Below the pieces are notes generated by a model that searched no databases, was not told where the DNA came from, and saw only the letters and a list, made by a program, of their open reading frames with translations. A stretch of 64,000 nt of DNA from Progne subis subis (lineage: Eukaryota > Chordata > Aves > Passeriformes > Hirundinidae): positions 4,768,322 through 4,832,321 of the forward strand of contig JAKJHU010000065.1 of assembly GCA_022316685.1 (NCBI GenBank). Reading direction: 5' to 3'. This document shows positions 24,380 through 36,060 of this stretch, piece after piece (the stretch's first letter is position 1; each line of letters starts with the position of its first letter). A program made the translations under genes and the position numbers.

Positions 24380-24800
24380 CCCCGCCTGGTCATTAAGCAC
24401 ATGTCAGACCCCGAGTAGCTGGTAATTTCTGCAATTAAGGCCACCATTATTGTTTCCTTGACTTAAACAGGGAGCCCAAATTACACGGTTAAATATAACC
24501 ACTGGTTGCTCCCACACAGGCTCGGGGGTCGAAGAACCGTGTTAATCCTCCAAGAGCACACAATTAATAAGATAACACGGCTGCTGTGAGCTCCAGCGTC
24601 GAACCATCACATCCTCCTCGAGGCAGTTTGGGAAAGTCTCAGAGAGCCATCAAAGGAGTGGTGTGGAACGCTCAGGACAGATAAATAGAAGTTTAAAGCT
24701 GTTGCTTAAATTATGTGCACACTCAGGGATATAAAAATATTATTAAATAATTACATGCAGCCAGATCAAACCCTTTATTTTCTGCCTGTTAATGCTAAGA
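24380..24800. promoter_or_regulatory. Candidate conserved noncoding element, homeodomain/SOX/GATA-like
   Basis: The sequence has caattaagg, ccattattgtttcc (SOX-like attgtt), ggttaaatataacc (a near-palindrome at 24488-24501), aagataac and cagataaa. It is free of repeats. No alignment was possible. Confidence 0.25.
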
Positions 24801-25129
24801 ACTCAACTTCTTATCTGAAAAAATGAAGAAGGATTCACTAGTACGCTCTGTAGGGAATAATAAAAGCTGAAGAAAAGCCTTACAGGACGCTGCTGAACAG
24901 GGAAGGGACAAAAACCGGGGAATTCCTTGGCCAGTTCTTGAGGTTTTGGACCAAACTCCACTCGCTTCTTACAGAAGGAATTCCTACTGACACTTTCAGC
25001 AGCCTGGATTTTATTTCAAGATCTTAAATCTTACTTTTCTGATAGTAAAAGCAGCCTACAAGTACAGAGGCATTCATCTGAGTCGGCTGGCTCGGTTCCT
25101 CTGTGCTGTTGCATGGGGAGTGAGGATGG

Positions 25130-25209
25130 GTGGGAAAGGGAATATTGGCATTTACAGATGAAACCATGGGTAGGAAAGGGAATATTGGCATTTACAGATG
25201 AAACCAGGG
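25130..25209. repeat. 40-bp tandem duplication, two copies
   Basis: 'aatattggcatttacagatg' occurs at 25141 and 25181, with matching flanks 'ggaaaggg' and 'aaacca'. Confidence 0.95.
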
Positions 25210-25772
25210 AGTATTTCTTCCAGCGAATCTGCAGGAGCTGAGGGATCTGTCCGTGTACAGAGGAGGACGAACTGCAGCCCCCTTGGTTTAGTCCCACACC
25301 CCTCCAGAGCCAGAGCCTTGTCTCAGGTGCTCAGATGAGATGGAATTCCTGGTGATCAGCCCAGGAGGAGCCTCCATGGCAGTGCGGCAGGGAAACATGG
25401 CTTTCCCTACAGGGACAGCCCCCAGCTGCTCCCCGAGAGCCCCGTCACCTCTCCTTATCGGGGATAAACGCTGATAAAGCTGCTGTGCCCGCGAGAGCCC
25501 AGCCCTGACGAAGGCCAGGCACGGCGCCCGCTCAGGCACTTGTTGGTGCACATAAACACTTGCTGTGTCAAGATATGGGAGAGGGCAGCACAGCCTGAAC
25601 CGCGGGGCTGTGTGACTGCTAGTTATCATCTCCCAACAAACTGTTAATTTGCTGGTCTTTAGGTGCCAGCGCAGCCCCGGTCCACGGCAGGCTGGCATGG
25701 CAGCGAGGCCGGGAAGGTGCCCTCAGCACAGCCCCTCAGCTCTTCTCGTTAGCAGCACGACGTGAGGAGAGG
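25210..25772. other. Intergenic, moderately CpG-rich
   Basis: No exon recognised. CACTTG (25537-25542), TAAACA (25553-25558) and CACTTG (25557-25562) form a compact NK2/FOX-like motif group. Confidence 0.4.
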
Positions 25773-26850
25773 CTGCTGTGGCACTGGGGACAGGGCTGTG
25801 GGAATGGGGACAGGGCTGTGGGAATGGGGACAGGGCTTTGGGAATGGGGGACAGGGCTGTGGGAATGGGGACAGGGCTGGGGGAATGGGGACAGGGCTGG
25901 GGGAATGGGGGACAGGGCTGGGGGAATGGGGACAGGGCTGTGGGAATGGGATACGGCTGTGGGAATGGGGGACAGGGCTGTGGGAATGGGGACAGGGCTG
26001 TGGGAATGGGATACGGCTGTGGCAGTGGGGATAGGGCTGTGGGAATGGGACAGGGCTGTGGCACTGGGGATAGGGCTGGGGGAATAGGGACAGGGCTGTG
26101 GGAATGGGGATAGGGCTGTGGGAATGGGGATAGGGCTGTGGGAATGGGGACAGGGCTGTGGGAATGGGATATGGCTGTGGGAATGGGACAGGGCTGTGGC
26201 ACTGGGGGACAGGGCTGTGGCTGTGGGGACAGGGCTGTGGCACTGGGGATAGGGCTGTGGGAATGGGGACAGGGCTGTGGGAATGGGACAGGGCTGTGGC
26301 ACTGGGGACAGGGCTGTGGCACTGGGGACAGGGCTGTGGGAATGGGACAGGGATGTGGCACTGGGGGACAGGGCTGTGGCAGTGGGGACAGGGATGTGGC
26401 ACTGGGGGACGGGGATGTGGCAGTGGGGACAGGGCTGTGGCACTGGGGGACAGGGCTGTGGCAGTGGGGACAGGGATGTGGGAATGGGACAGGGCTGTGG
26501 GAATGGGGGACAGGGCTGTGGGAATGGGGGACAGGGATGTGGCACTGGGGACAGGGCTGTGGGAATGGGGACAGGGCTGTGGCACTGGGGACAGGGCTGT
26601 GGCAGCAGGGACAGGGATGTGGCACTGGGGGACGGGGATGTGGCACTGGGGACAGGGCTGTGGCAGTGGGGGACAGGGCTGTGGGAATGGGACAGGGCTG
26701 TGGCACTGGGGACAGGGCTGTGGCAGTGGGGACAGGGCTGTGGCACTGGGGACAGGGCTGTGGCAGCAGGGACAGGGATGTGGCACTGGGGGACGGGGAT
26801 GTGGCAGTGGGGACAGGGCTGTGGCACTGGGGACAGGGCTGTGGCAGGGC
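25773..26850. repeat. 21-bp G-rich minisatellite, about 51 copies
   Basis: The unit is 'gggctgtgggaatggggaca' + g, alternating with a 'gggctgtggcactggggaca' type; lengths vary between 20 and 22 bp. The gggaat type dominates the left third, gcact and gcagt types the right two thirds. Many units contain four G-tracts with loops of 3-4 nt. Long open frames exist on both strands because the unit has no stop codon; they encode Gly/Trp-rich or Pro/Ser-rich repeats and are not genes. Confidence 0.97.
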
Positions 26851-27934
26851 TCTCTGTGCCCACAGCTGCCTCAGCAAGTGTAAGTGCAGGGATCAGCTCC
26901 TGTGACTGCGGGCTCAGGACTTGCAGGATTGGGTTTACAGCCCCCAGCCCTACAGGTGTTAACCATGGAAACCTCCCCACAGATTTACCGAGAGTAAAGT
27001 CACAAACATCCCAACTGCGAGGGTGTGAATGCTGGCAGCAAGAAGCAGGGTTTATGTTGTACCTGAAACACTTGCAGCACTCTGTAAACAGCTTTTAATG
27101 GCAATACGTGTTTGGGTTTTGTTATCAGGCTGTGTAGTTCCTGCTCCACCTCAGTGCCGTGATCTGTGCTGCCATCCCCACAAACCTGCCAGCACGCACG
27201 CCACTGAAATTATCATTTTCATTCCTGTTATCAAAATATTTTACAAACAGCAGCGGCAGAAGGGAAATATTTTGCCGGAGGAGCTGAGATGAGGCAGGTT
27301 TTTAACAGAGAGGCCTCATAGAGAGCTCGTGACATTTACACACTTTGTGACACTTCATATCCCCTTGTTATAACACCTAGTTAAGGTTTTCCCTTTATGG
27401 TCTTTCAGGCATAGAGCACCTTATTAATGTCAGGCCTCGGGCTCTCCCAGCCAGGCTTGGCTGCTGCTGCTCCCAGCCCTGCCTGCCAGGGAGAACCATT
27501 TTGGGGGTGCCTGGGACTGAAGTTAAGGGGCAACTCACAGTAGCTGAGAGTGGGGTTTGTGCTCAGATAACAGAAAGTGCTTTATTGTTCACGCTGAAAT
27601 TTGGCAGGATGCTCAGGTATTTATGGCAGCCTGGGGAGCCGGGGTGTTACTTGGCAAAAGTGGCTCCTTGATTAACACTTGGAAATGGCCTGCTGCACAA
27701 CAGGAGCTTTTCACTGGGGTTGCAATAAACTCATCTGCATTGAGAGGTGACCTGCAAACCCCACAGCTCCCTTTTCTCGCTGCTGAGCCCACGATTTGGG
27801 GGAAACCACGTCGAGTCCAAGGAGTGCGGGTCATGCCTCTGTTTGCAGTTGGGCTGATGGAGCCCAAACACAATGGGGTGGATCTAAAGGTCTCTTTCTT
27901 CTGGATCAAGAGAGACAGAGGTGAAATTACTTCA
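26851..27934. other. Intergenic, no gene seen
   Basis: The sequence is unique and of mixed GC, with no exon or repeat recognised. Confidence 0.55.
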
Positions 27935-28115
27935 GAGCATCCCAGAATTGCTTGGGTTAGAAGGGACCTTACAGATCATCCCATCCCACCCCTGCCATGG
28001 CAGGGACACCTCCCACTGTCCCAGGCTGCTCCCAGCCCCACTGTCCAGCCTGGCCTTGGGCACTGCCAGGGATCCAGGGGCAGCCACAGCTGCTCTGGGC
28101 ACCCTGTGTCTGTGC
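27935..28115 (-). mobile_element. CR1 3' end fragment, minus orientation
   Basis: The plus strand reads 'catcccagaattgc', 'ttagaagggacctta', 'cagatcatcccatccc', 'cccctgccatggcaggg' and 'ctgctctgggcaccctg', the reverse complement of the same CR1 type as at 10990 and 44888. Confidence 0.92.
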
Positions 28116-31100
28116 CAGAACAGCAGCAGAGCAGAATCTGGGGCTAATTCAGAAGGAAGGAGAGTCAGGGTATTTTTTCACAAATGCAAATGATCAAATT
28201 TAGGATGATTCTGTGATTTGCAGAATTGAGGAGTTATCCACCTCGTGTCTTGGTCAGAGTTCCTGCCTTGGAATGATGGGTGGCTCTCATGGAAGGAGGT
28301 CAGAGGTGCTGAAGGTTCACAGCCTCAAGTATATAACCTGTTGTTGATTGTGTTGGGCTGGTCAGCATGAGAAAAATACAATCATTACATTTATCCACTT
28401 CCTTAGATTTGGAATTAGACCAATTCTGTTGAATTATTGTTTATCATGTCATATTGTCTTTCACAGTGACTGGTAGGCTGCATTCACTTTGCAACCCAAA
28501 GTTCAAAATTAATTTCATATTACAGCTGCATGCAGGAAAACCCCAGGCAGGCTTGGAGACTTTAAAATGGAGCTGTGATGATTTTGTATTTTCTGCAACA
28601 CTCCAGAGCTCCCAGACTGTGCTGCAGAGGTGTCCCCAGCTCTCTGAAAAATGAGGTGGCAGCAGCAGAGCACTGAGCCCTTGTCACCACACTGTGCAGA
28701 CAGACTCAGGGGTAACAGATGGACCAGGGCTGCAGGACTAGGACTGACAGGAGGAGGAATTTTGGGACTCTGGGGTGTTCCCTGTGGTGGTGTCAGTGGG
28801 CTCAGCCACAAGCTGCTGAACAAGCAATGGTGCCATGAGATGGACTGAGCTGGAGAGAAAAATTGGGAGGGCAGTGTTGGCTATTTTTTTTTTTTTTTGA
28901 CAGCATATGAGACTCTTCGCTCAAGCCTTGTCAGAGTTTTGTCTTCAGCTCTCTGAAGGTGAGGCCAGTATTGTTGAACTGCCCCTCTCCCCACACAGGG
29001 AATTGCATTTCCAACACAGACCTTGTTGTAGCAGGGAAAGTCTGTGGGTGTTTTGTGCTCGCATGGAAATGATGAATGGCTTTGCACCTTCCCAGGGAGG
29101 AAACCCTGCCTTTGTGGGATGCCAGTCGTGCAGCACACTGCCAATGAGCTGTGAAGGTGAATACCTGTCCCCTGAGCCTGCTGCTCCCCTCCAGTGCAGG
29201 GTGCTGGGATGTTTTACTGGTACACTCAGTGCTGCTCAGCATTTTGGAACCAAAACAGACAGATACATGCCCAACCAATTGGCATTTCCCCCTCTTCCCT
29301 CCCACCCTTCTTCTTTGCTGGTAAAATGGACATGCACTGCGGTTTCTTGATGCCCCAAGACTAGGTAACTGCATATATGAAAGATCCTTTAAAAGTGAAA
29401 GGAAATTTGTGCTAGAAAGAAGATGTATGCAACCGGCCCACGGTGTCCTCAAATTTGCCTGATTATTTTGACTGATACTTTGTTTTCTCCCTACATCTCT
29501 AGATCTTCTTTAGAGTGACATTTAAATACATCACAGTGATTGAAGACCTACTTCATCACCGCATTATCCCTTCCCTTTGACCAGAGCTGGAGCCTTCTCT
29601 GCTGATTCATTCGTCTGCTGCAGGAGAGGAAGGGTCTCCTTAAGCTTCCTTATCTTTCCTTTCAAGTTGTGCTGGGACTAACCCGGATTTCCCAAGGGCC
29701 CTCTCTGTAAATGTGTGATCTATCTGCCTCTGTGATGTCCATGGCTTGGCAACTGCTGGGCACTGTAATTAGCAGACTCAATTAACAGTGGCTTGAAGAT
29801 GTTCAACATCCCTGCAGGATTGATCACCGAGGCTGGGAACAGAAAGGTGGCTTGTCCTCAATCACCAACTGCCTCTTTCCTTGGAGTGAAGATAAATCCA
29901 GGCATTTTCAGCTGTGCTTTCAACAGCAAGCACTTCAGTCTTTGAGAGGCTGTTAGTTAAGACATGAGGTATGCCCATGACCTAAGCCAGATTGATCTGC
30001 TCCCCCATTCCTTTTCATGCCTCATTTCTCTCTGTGTCAAGATTAGAAAACTTTGATTTCTCCATCAAATTATATCCTGTATTGCTGGCTGGCAAGAGAA
30101 TCAGTATGATATGATCACTGGTGATTACCCTGGAATCTGAACCACCATGTGGGAGCACAGGAACCAGAGTGTCCCAAGCCCCCAGCTCTTGGGAGCTGAG
30201 GAGTAAGCACTGCTCCGTTTGGAGAACACACCACGGGCATCTCCCAGCTCCCATCAGCAAGCACAAAATAAACAAAATAAATGGTAAGAGAGTTTTATTC
30301 AGAACCTCCCTGAGCAGAGACTTGCTTTTCAGGCAGCCTGGTACAACTGCTGCTGCTGCTGACCATTTCATGCACCTTTCAAAGCACTTGGATACCCTGG
30401 GCCAAATTTGCACTTTAGTTTTGCTTTGTGGAGGAGCTCCAAGGGCCAGGGAAGAGGGGAGGAGAAGCAACAGGTCAGGAGCTTTGGTTAGTGCTTGTAA
30501 GACTCTCTGTGGTGGATTTATGTGAAAGAAAGGCTGAGGAACCTGCAGAATGGTGCCTCAGGGTCCAGGATCAGGGTTTGGTGCCATTCACTCTTGCTGG
30601 GTCTCCAGGAGGACACAGGGCTCCTGCTCTGGGTGTCCCTGTGCCAGCTCTGCCGCTGTGTCAGAGGAAACTGAGAGCGTGGGTGGCTGATGTGTGTCCT
30701 GAGGCCCTGCCACCTGCCACTGGGGCTGTTTTTCCCTTGTTTCTGATAGAAAGAAGAGGACTAGGAAATGTTACGTGAAGGGCTGGCTCCTGGACCAAGG
30801 GGCTACAGACAAATCTTACTTGGTTAGGGGCAGCTGGTTTCACTGGTGCTTGATTTGCATCCTACCTCTGTGGACTACCTAAAATGCACATTAGAGAAGG
30901 AGGCTTTTTATTTTAATTACCCAGTTATATCCTTTCTCCAGCCCAAGCAAGTCCTTTTAAATCTGTACCTCATGGGAAAACTGGAGGAGAAAACTTTCCC
31001 TCTGCCCCGCTCCAAAACCAGCAAACTTTCCACATGAGGGTCCCCAGTGCCACCCAAGGCATCTGCCAAGCGCTTGGGCACCATGACAACAGCGAGCTCT

Positions 31101-31971
31101 GCTGTACAGCCCCAAATTGGAGCGAGGACATCGTGTCTGCATATGTGAAGTGTGTTTGAAAACTATTGTTAGTAGGGTCAGAGTAGCTGTAATTTAATTT
31201 TAATGGGGATGTTTATGCTGAAACATCTACAAGTACAAAGAGACACAAATCATATCTGCTTTGAATTAATTCTCTTGATAAATCAGTTTCTCAAACTGCA
31301 CCGAATTACCTTAATGAGGAAAAATCCTTGTTTATATCAACAACATCTAGCCAAATGTGGAATGTTTATAGCAGTAATTCAACAATGTCCTTCAAGGTGC
31401 ACAAACAACAATGACGAATGTTCAGGTTGTGCTGCTCTTTCTGCTCTCTTCCCTCCCATCAAGTAAATAATGTGTTTGGTTTCAGACTAAATGGAGATGT
31501 TTGGGGTAAGCAGTAGTACTGCTGACAGGGAAATGGGATAATTATAGCATTAAATTATTTGTTTAGTAGGTGAAGGTCCCACCTTGAGACTGTCTGTGCA
31601 ATCATCCACCCTGAGGTTTGCCTTTATTTTAGGGATGATTTGGTTAATTTGTTACTTTGAAAACTAAGTAAACTTTAGGTAAGGCTGGATGGGTCTGAGA
31701 ACTGTTCTTTGTCTGTTCCAGCAGCACTTAAGTGACCTGCTCCCCTGGATACACCTGCTGGCACCACGCTGGTTTGTGACACTGGCATCCCACGGCTTGC
31801 CAGGGGGCCCTGCAGGGGCTCAGAAATTTCTGGAAGATTTGAGTTTCAGTGTGTGCAGGTGCCTTTGCCTTGGTGTGCTCAGCTCCCTTCCTAGCCAGGT
31901 GCCATGGGGGGCTGTGGGCATCCCTCCACAGCAGCACCCGGGTGGGCATCACTGCCAGGAGAGATCCCAGG
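28116..31971. other. Intergenic, no gene seen
   Basis: The sequence is unique. A T15-16 tract lies at 28884-28899. Open frames of up to about 170 codons (28931-29452, minus) have no family resemblance and no splice context. Confidence 0.55.
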
Positions 31972-32235
31972 ACCACCATGGGATTGTTACGGTTGGAAAA
32001 GGCTTCTAAGGTGTTCAAATCCAACAATTAACTTAGCCCTGGCGCGTTCACCACACCCTGAAGCCTTCTGCACTCTTCCAGGGACGGCGAGTGCACCCCT
32101 GCCCTGCGGCCCCCGCTCCAACGCCTGGCCACCCTTTCAGTGAGGAGTTTTTCCCTAATACCCAACCTGAACCTCCCTTGGCACAGCCTGAGGCCATTCC
32201 CTCTCGTCAGTTTGCTACGTGGGACAAGAGACCCC
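31972..32235 (-). mobile_element. CR1 3' fragment, minus orientation (older subfamily)
   Basis: The plus strand reads 'ttacggttggaaaagg', 'gttcaaatccaac', 'cttccagggacggcgag', 'tttttccctaatacccaacc' and 'gaggccattccctctcgtc', a classic reverse-complement CR1 series. It is longer and more diverged than the others. Confidence 0.88.
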
Positions 32236-33378
32236 CGGGCCCCCCGCTCCCCTCAGGTGGATGTGGAGAGCAGAGGGGTCTCCAGGTGGGCTGCTGAGGG
32301 TGGCCAGCGTGCCACAAAGGTGACACGGGCACCCGGGCACGGAGCAGGAGCAGCAGGAGGAGGAGGGTTACAAAGAAGGTAAGGAAAAAACAACGTGGCA
32401 AACTCGTCCAGCTCCTGTTTGTCCCGCGAGGAGAGCCCAGTCCCTCCTGGCCGTGCGGGGCTGGGGCCGCAGGGTCAGCCCTGGTGGAGATCGTGCTGCT
32501 TCGCTTCATTCTCATTTCTTGGTTTTAATTAGAGCGAGGGAGCTGCGCACGGGTCTGCTTGTGATTAGGGCAAAGCAAGATGTTCTCAGGAAACAGCTTT
32601 TTCTAATGAGTTCTTTGCTTTTCTCTGAATATTTTTAACAGCTCTTTGTGACACAATTGTTGGGAATTCATTTTTGTAATTTATAAGTAAATTTTTTAAA
32701 AAAGTTCACAGCATTTTTCTTTAATTGGAAATCTGACATTTGGGGTTTGTACGTGTTATAGGCTTTTTGGGACCTGGTTTGACTAGTTTGAGCTAGCATC
32801 CTGCTGAAAAGTCTTTATGAAAATTTGCCTACACTTATGAATCAATATTTTTCTTCTTGCAGGTCTTCTCCCAAAATTCATTTTCAGGAAAATTCTTGCC
32901 CATCCTGGGGTTTACCCCAACCGTTTCTGGATAAGGCAAAGCTAAAAAGGGTGCAAATATGTATTAGATGAATTGGTTAAAAAAGCTTGAATGCATGCAC
33001 CAAATAAATATCTTTATTTCAGCTTTTTCATGTTGAACAACGCTAGTTATTGTACTCAGAATGTAAATGGGACTCTTTGAGGTCCCTTCCTGCTCTTGTA
33101 CTTCTACAGCACAGTTGATTTGCCTTATTTTTGCACATATTTCTGCATAGATGTGAAAATTACATTAATCCTAGTAAGCAGTAGCTATTTCACAGCAGAA
33201 ATCCCAGGCTTGAAGTAAACATCAGAACATTTTATGCCGTTGTTACAAAACTATATCTTGTAGGAGAAAAAAAATCTCATTGTAAGAGCAATACCACCAA
33301 CAAGACCTGACTTTTTCCTTTCATTTCTATTTTCTATCCCTTTCACTTTCCAAAGCAACTCAAACCAATCCTGGGTAG

Positions 33379-33379
<1 letters not shown>

Positions 33380-33409
<30 letters not shown>

Positions 33410-33418
33410 AAAGAAAAA
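33380..33418. repeat. Poly-A tract with interspersed G
   Basis: Runs of 5-12 A are separated by single G residues. Confidence 0.9.
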
Positions 33419-33439
33419 GTGAGGGGACTTTTTTCTTTA

Positions 33440-33950
33440 ATAAATCAAAATTGAATATAAATAACACTTTGCAATTATGAGTGTTTAAATTCCAAATTTT
33501 TTAGGCTAATCACTTTCAGAAACAAACAAGAGATTGAATTTATATCGCCTGCAGTTGTTATTGGAAAGGTATGCCCAGAGATCGCTAAATGAAGTCAGTC
33601 CCAGCGCAATTATGATCACTCAAGCATGCTTTCAACGTATCGTGCCAAATTAGGTAGATTTGAGCAATTTGACTTCCTGTAGCAAGTCTCGGGGGCACTT
33701 TTGAGAAAGCACAGACTGTTTACAAACACTCTCGGGTTTCCCGGGTTGCGGGGCAGCGGCGGGCAGCGCCCAGCGCACACCTGTCAAACCCTGACAGCAC
33801 ATGTGTGCGCGGAGCCCCGCTCCCCGCGGCCCTCGGCCGCGCTCGGAGAGCCAAAGGGCCACCAAAGTTTTAATTGCCTTGCACTCAGTCTTTTGAAAAC
33901 CAAAATGCTACAATCTGTTAAATGTAAATATTGTCCGCTTTCTGTATTCA
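33440..33950. promoter_or_regulatory. Candidate regulatory element with CTGTCA/TGACAG inverted repeat
   Basis: AT-rich unique sequence with TAAT cores (gcaattatgag, ggctaatcac) runs into a CpG-rich patch (33740-33850). At 33781-33797, CTGTCA and TGACAG are arranged as a perfect inverted repeat with a 5-bp spacer, matching MEIS/TGIF-class TALE cores. Enhancer function is inferred. Confidence 0.35.
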
Positions 33951-33953
33951 ATT

Positions 33954-34000
33954 TTTTTTCCCCTCTTCTTTTTTTTTCTTCTTTTTTTTTTTTTTTTTTG
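33954..34000. repeat. Poly-T/pyrimidine tract followed by GCAG
   Basis: A T-rich tract of about 45 bp ends 'gcaggacttg'. It resembles a 3' splice site, but no downstream open frame resembles an exon. Confidence 0.8.
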
Positions 34001-34339
34001 CAGGACTTGATTTCCCTCTAGCATGACAAAGTGGAGATTGTGTGTCTGGACTATATACCATTGATGTAATAGTTTAGTCAATGCTGTTGCCCTGTTGTTG
34101 ATCCGATATAGATGGGCTGCACTTCTGAAAACACAAGTTTAAGCAGATCCTTCGCTGGCAGCGGTTGAAAAACCAGAGCAGCCCTTTGTGGCCACACATT
34201 TCCCCCTGAAAACAGGCAAAGCTTCCTAGAAAGATAAAAGTTACTCTTGCAGAATCCCTAAAATCACTCGAAAATCACAATTACCAGCTTTGTAGAGCTC
34301 TGGGCTTCTAGAAGTTGCTGTACTGCAATTAGTGCTCAG

Positions 34340-34640
34340 CGCGTTTTTTGTCCTGTTCAACGACAATAACTGGAATTAATTAAAAATAATGGCAGTTTGC
34401 TGCTGTTCCAGGCCCTTGGGCCCAATTCTGTACCTGTGCCCCCCTAATGATTGTTTCAGTGATTGCTTGGGTTGAGGTCAGTATGCACAGCACCTTGCAG
34501 GGCAGAGCTCGGGAGAGGTGTTCTCTTGTGTCATCATTTTTTTTTTCCTCTCTTTTTTAAATATTTGAGGTTTTTATAAGAGCCACCACTTGGAGAGCAG
34601 CCTGACTGTCCTTAATAATGACCACAGCATCCCTGTGATA
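34340..34640. promoter_or_regulatory. Candidate conserved noncoding element
   Basis: Homeodomain-like cores (ggaattaattaaa, cctaatgattg) lie with a poly-T patch at 34539-34548 in unique sequence. Called by eye only. Confidence 0.22.
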
Positions 34641-35069
34641 GTAATTCCTACTGGTAGGAGTTTGCCCCTTCATCTTGTATCTCTCTGGGGCTCCTAAGCT
34701 CCAGCGCAAGCTGAGCTCACTGTGCATGGTAAATAAGCACTAACAGATAGCATCTAGAGTTATTTCCAACTTTGAACATTTTTCCAAGAAATGCAAAGGT
34801 CAAGTGGAGTGAAATTGTTTTTAAAAACAAACGGGCCAGCAAAGAAAAGAATTAATTGCAGGTTTGAAATAACACGGGGATGTCGGAAAATAGCAAAAGG
34901 GATTTGTAGCTTGAAATCTTATTCAAATGATTTATGTTGGTCATATTTCTGCTTGTAAACAGAGATTAGAGAATAAACTCAATAAATCTCCCACTAAGGC
35001 ATAGAAAAGCACATGTGCATTGCTAATGTTTTAAAGATTCCAGTTAAAGCTCTAGGTTTCGCTAACAAG

Positions 35070-35170
35070 CAGACACGTTTTTTGTAATGAAAGACGAGTA
35101 GAAAATACTTTCCTGTGAATTAATGAGCTAATTTTTGGATTACACTCACAGCTGTTACTACATGGGCTGG
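35070..35170. promoter_or_regulatory. Homeodomain-core cluster
   Basis: AATTAATGAGCTAATT (35118-35133) is an imperfect palindrome with a TAAT core at each end, closely followed by ggattaca. Function is inferred. Confidence 0.25.
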
Positions 35171-35789
35171 CTTTGGTCATTATAATATGTTCTGATGGTC
35201 TCCCTAGTACCAAGGAAAGTGGTCTCACAGGCTAGGAGCAGTTCAAAGCCTTTGATTACAGGCGGCCCTTGAAGCTCCCAGCCAGCCTCTCCCCACTCCC
35301 CGTGCTCTCCATCTGCCAGAGCATCCCCATGGCAGAGGCTCGCAGAGGCTGCCCCAGCAATGAGTTCAAGATGTCAGGAATCAGCCCACAGCAGACATGA
35401 GCAGCCACTCTCACAGCCCTGCCATCCAGGCCGGGGGTTTCTGTCTTCCTTCACCGATGATCAAACTTAATCTCAGTAATGTAGAGCACGGCCCCCCCGA
35501 AAGAGATCCAGGCTTGTCATGTGTCACACTGTTTTCTCAAGCCAAAAATAAATATATTTCCTCTTTTTCCTTCAACTTCTACCTTCTGCCTGCTGTTGTA
35601 TTTGAAATATAACACGTGCACTGTGCCAGCCAGCGAGTCCTGGCTGCTCCAGCAAGGCTCTAACTGGGAACGGCCTCGGAGAAAGACCTGGAACACTGAC
35701 CTGGCTTTGCATTAACTTTGGGAATAGCCAGGACTTGTTTTTCTGTTCCAAACTTTCCTCCTCGGAGCCCTCAGGTCCCCTCACGCCTT

Positions 35790-36060
35790 GTGCATTATAC
35801 ACTCTCCATTAACAGATGCCACATGTTAACAGCCCTAATAGAACTTATTAGGTTTAATGGGAGGGTGCTGGGGAAGTAGCTGCAGGATGATGGATAGCTG
35901 CAATTCATCCATTAGGAAAGCTTACTTTTAACGTCTTTGTCGGTGCTTTACCTGTGTTTAAAGCATCTCTAAAGTGATCAATTAGCCAAGAACTTTTAAA
36001 CAAAATTTAAACCTCAGAGCTGACACGCAGCTCAACAGAAAGCACGAAAGATAAATGGGG
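35790..36060. promoter_or_regulatory. Candidate conserved noncoding element
   Basis: This repeat-free stretch is dense in short cores: ccattaac, catgttaac, cctaatag, ttattagg, ccattagg, tcaattagcc and aagataaa. Called by eye only. Confidence 0.25.

Larger units (their letters stand above)
18226..25129. other. Intergenic, no gene; several candidate regulatory blocks
   Basis: This is a long unique stretch. It contains a CpG-rich block (19430-19830), an AT-rich dinucleotide patch (20733-20800), and balanced-complexity sequence that reads like vertebrate conserved noncoding DNA at 22550-22860, 23700-23830 and 24380-24800. No exon-like open frame was recognised. Confidence 0.5.

Noticed and set aside
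25723..27098. Gly/Trp-rich (plus) and Pro/Ser/His-rich (minus) open frames of 240-410 codons
   Set aside because: They arise from the 21-bp G-rich minisatellite; both strands are open and no unique domain is attached.
33954..34025. 3' splice site and exon after the T tract (tttgcag|gacttg)
   Set aside because: The T tract is low-complexity, the downstream frame stops within a few codons, and no matching donor or protein similarity is seen.
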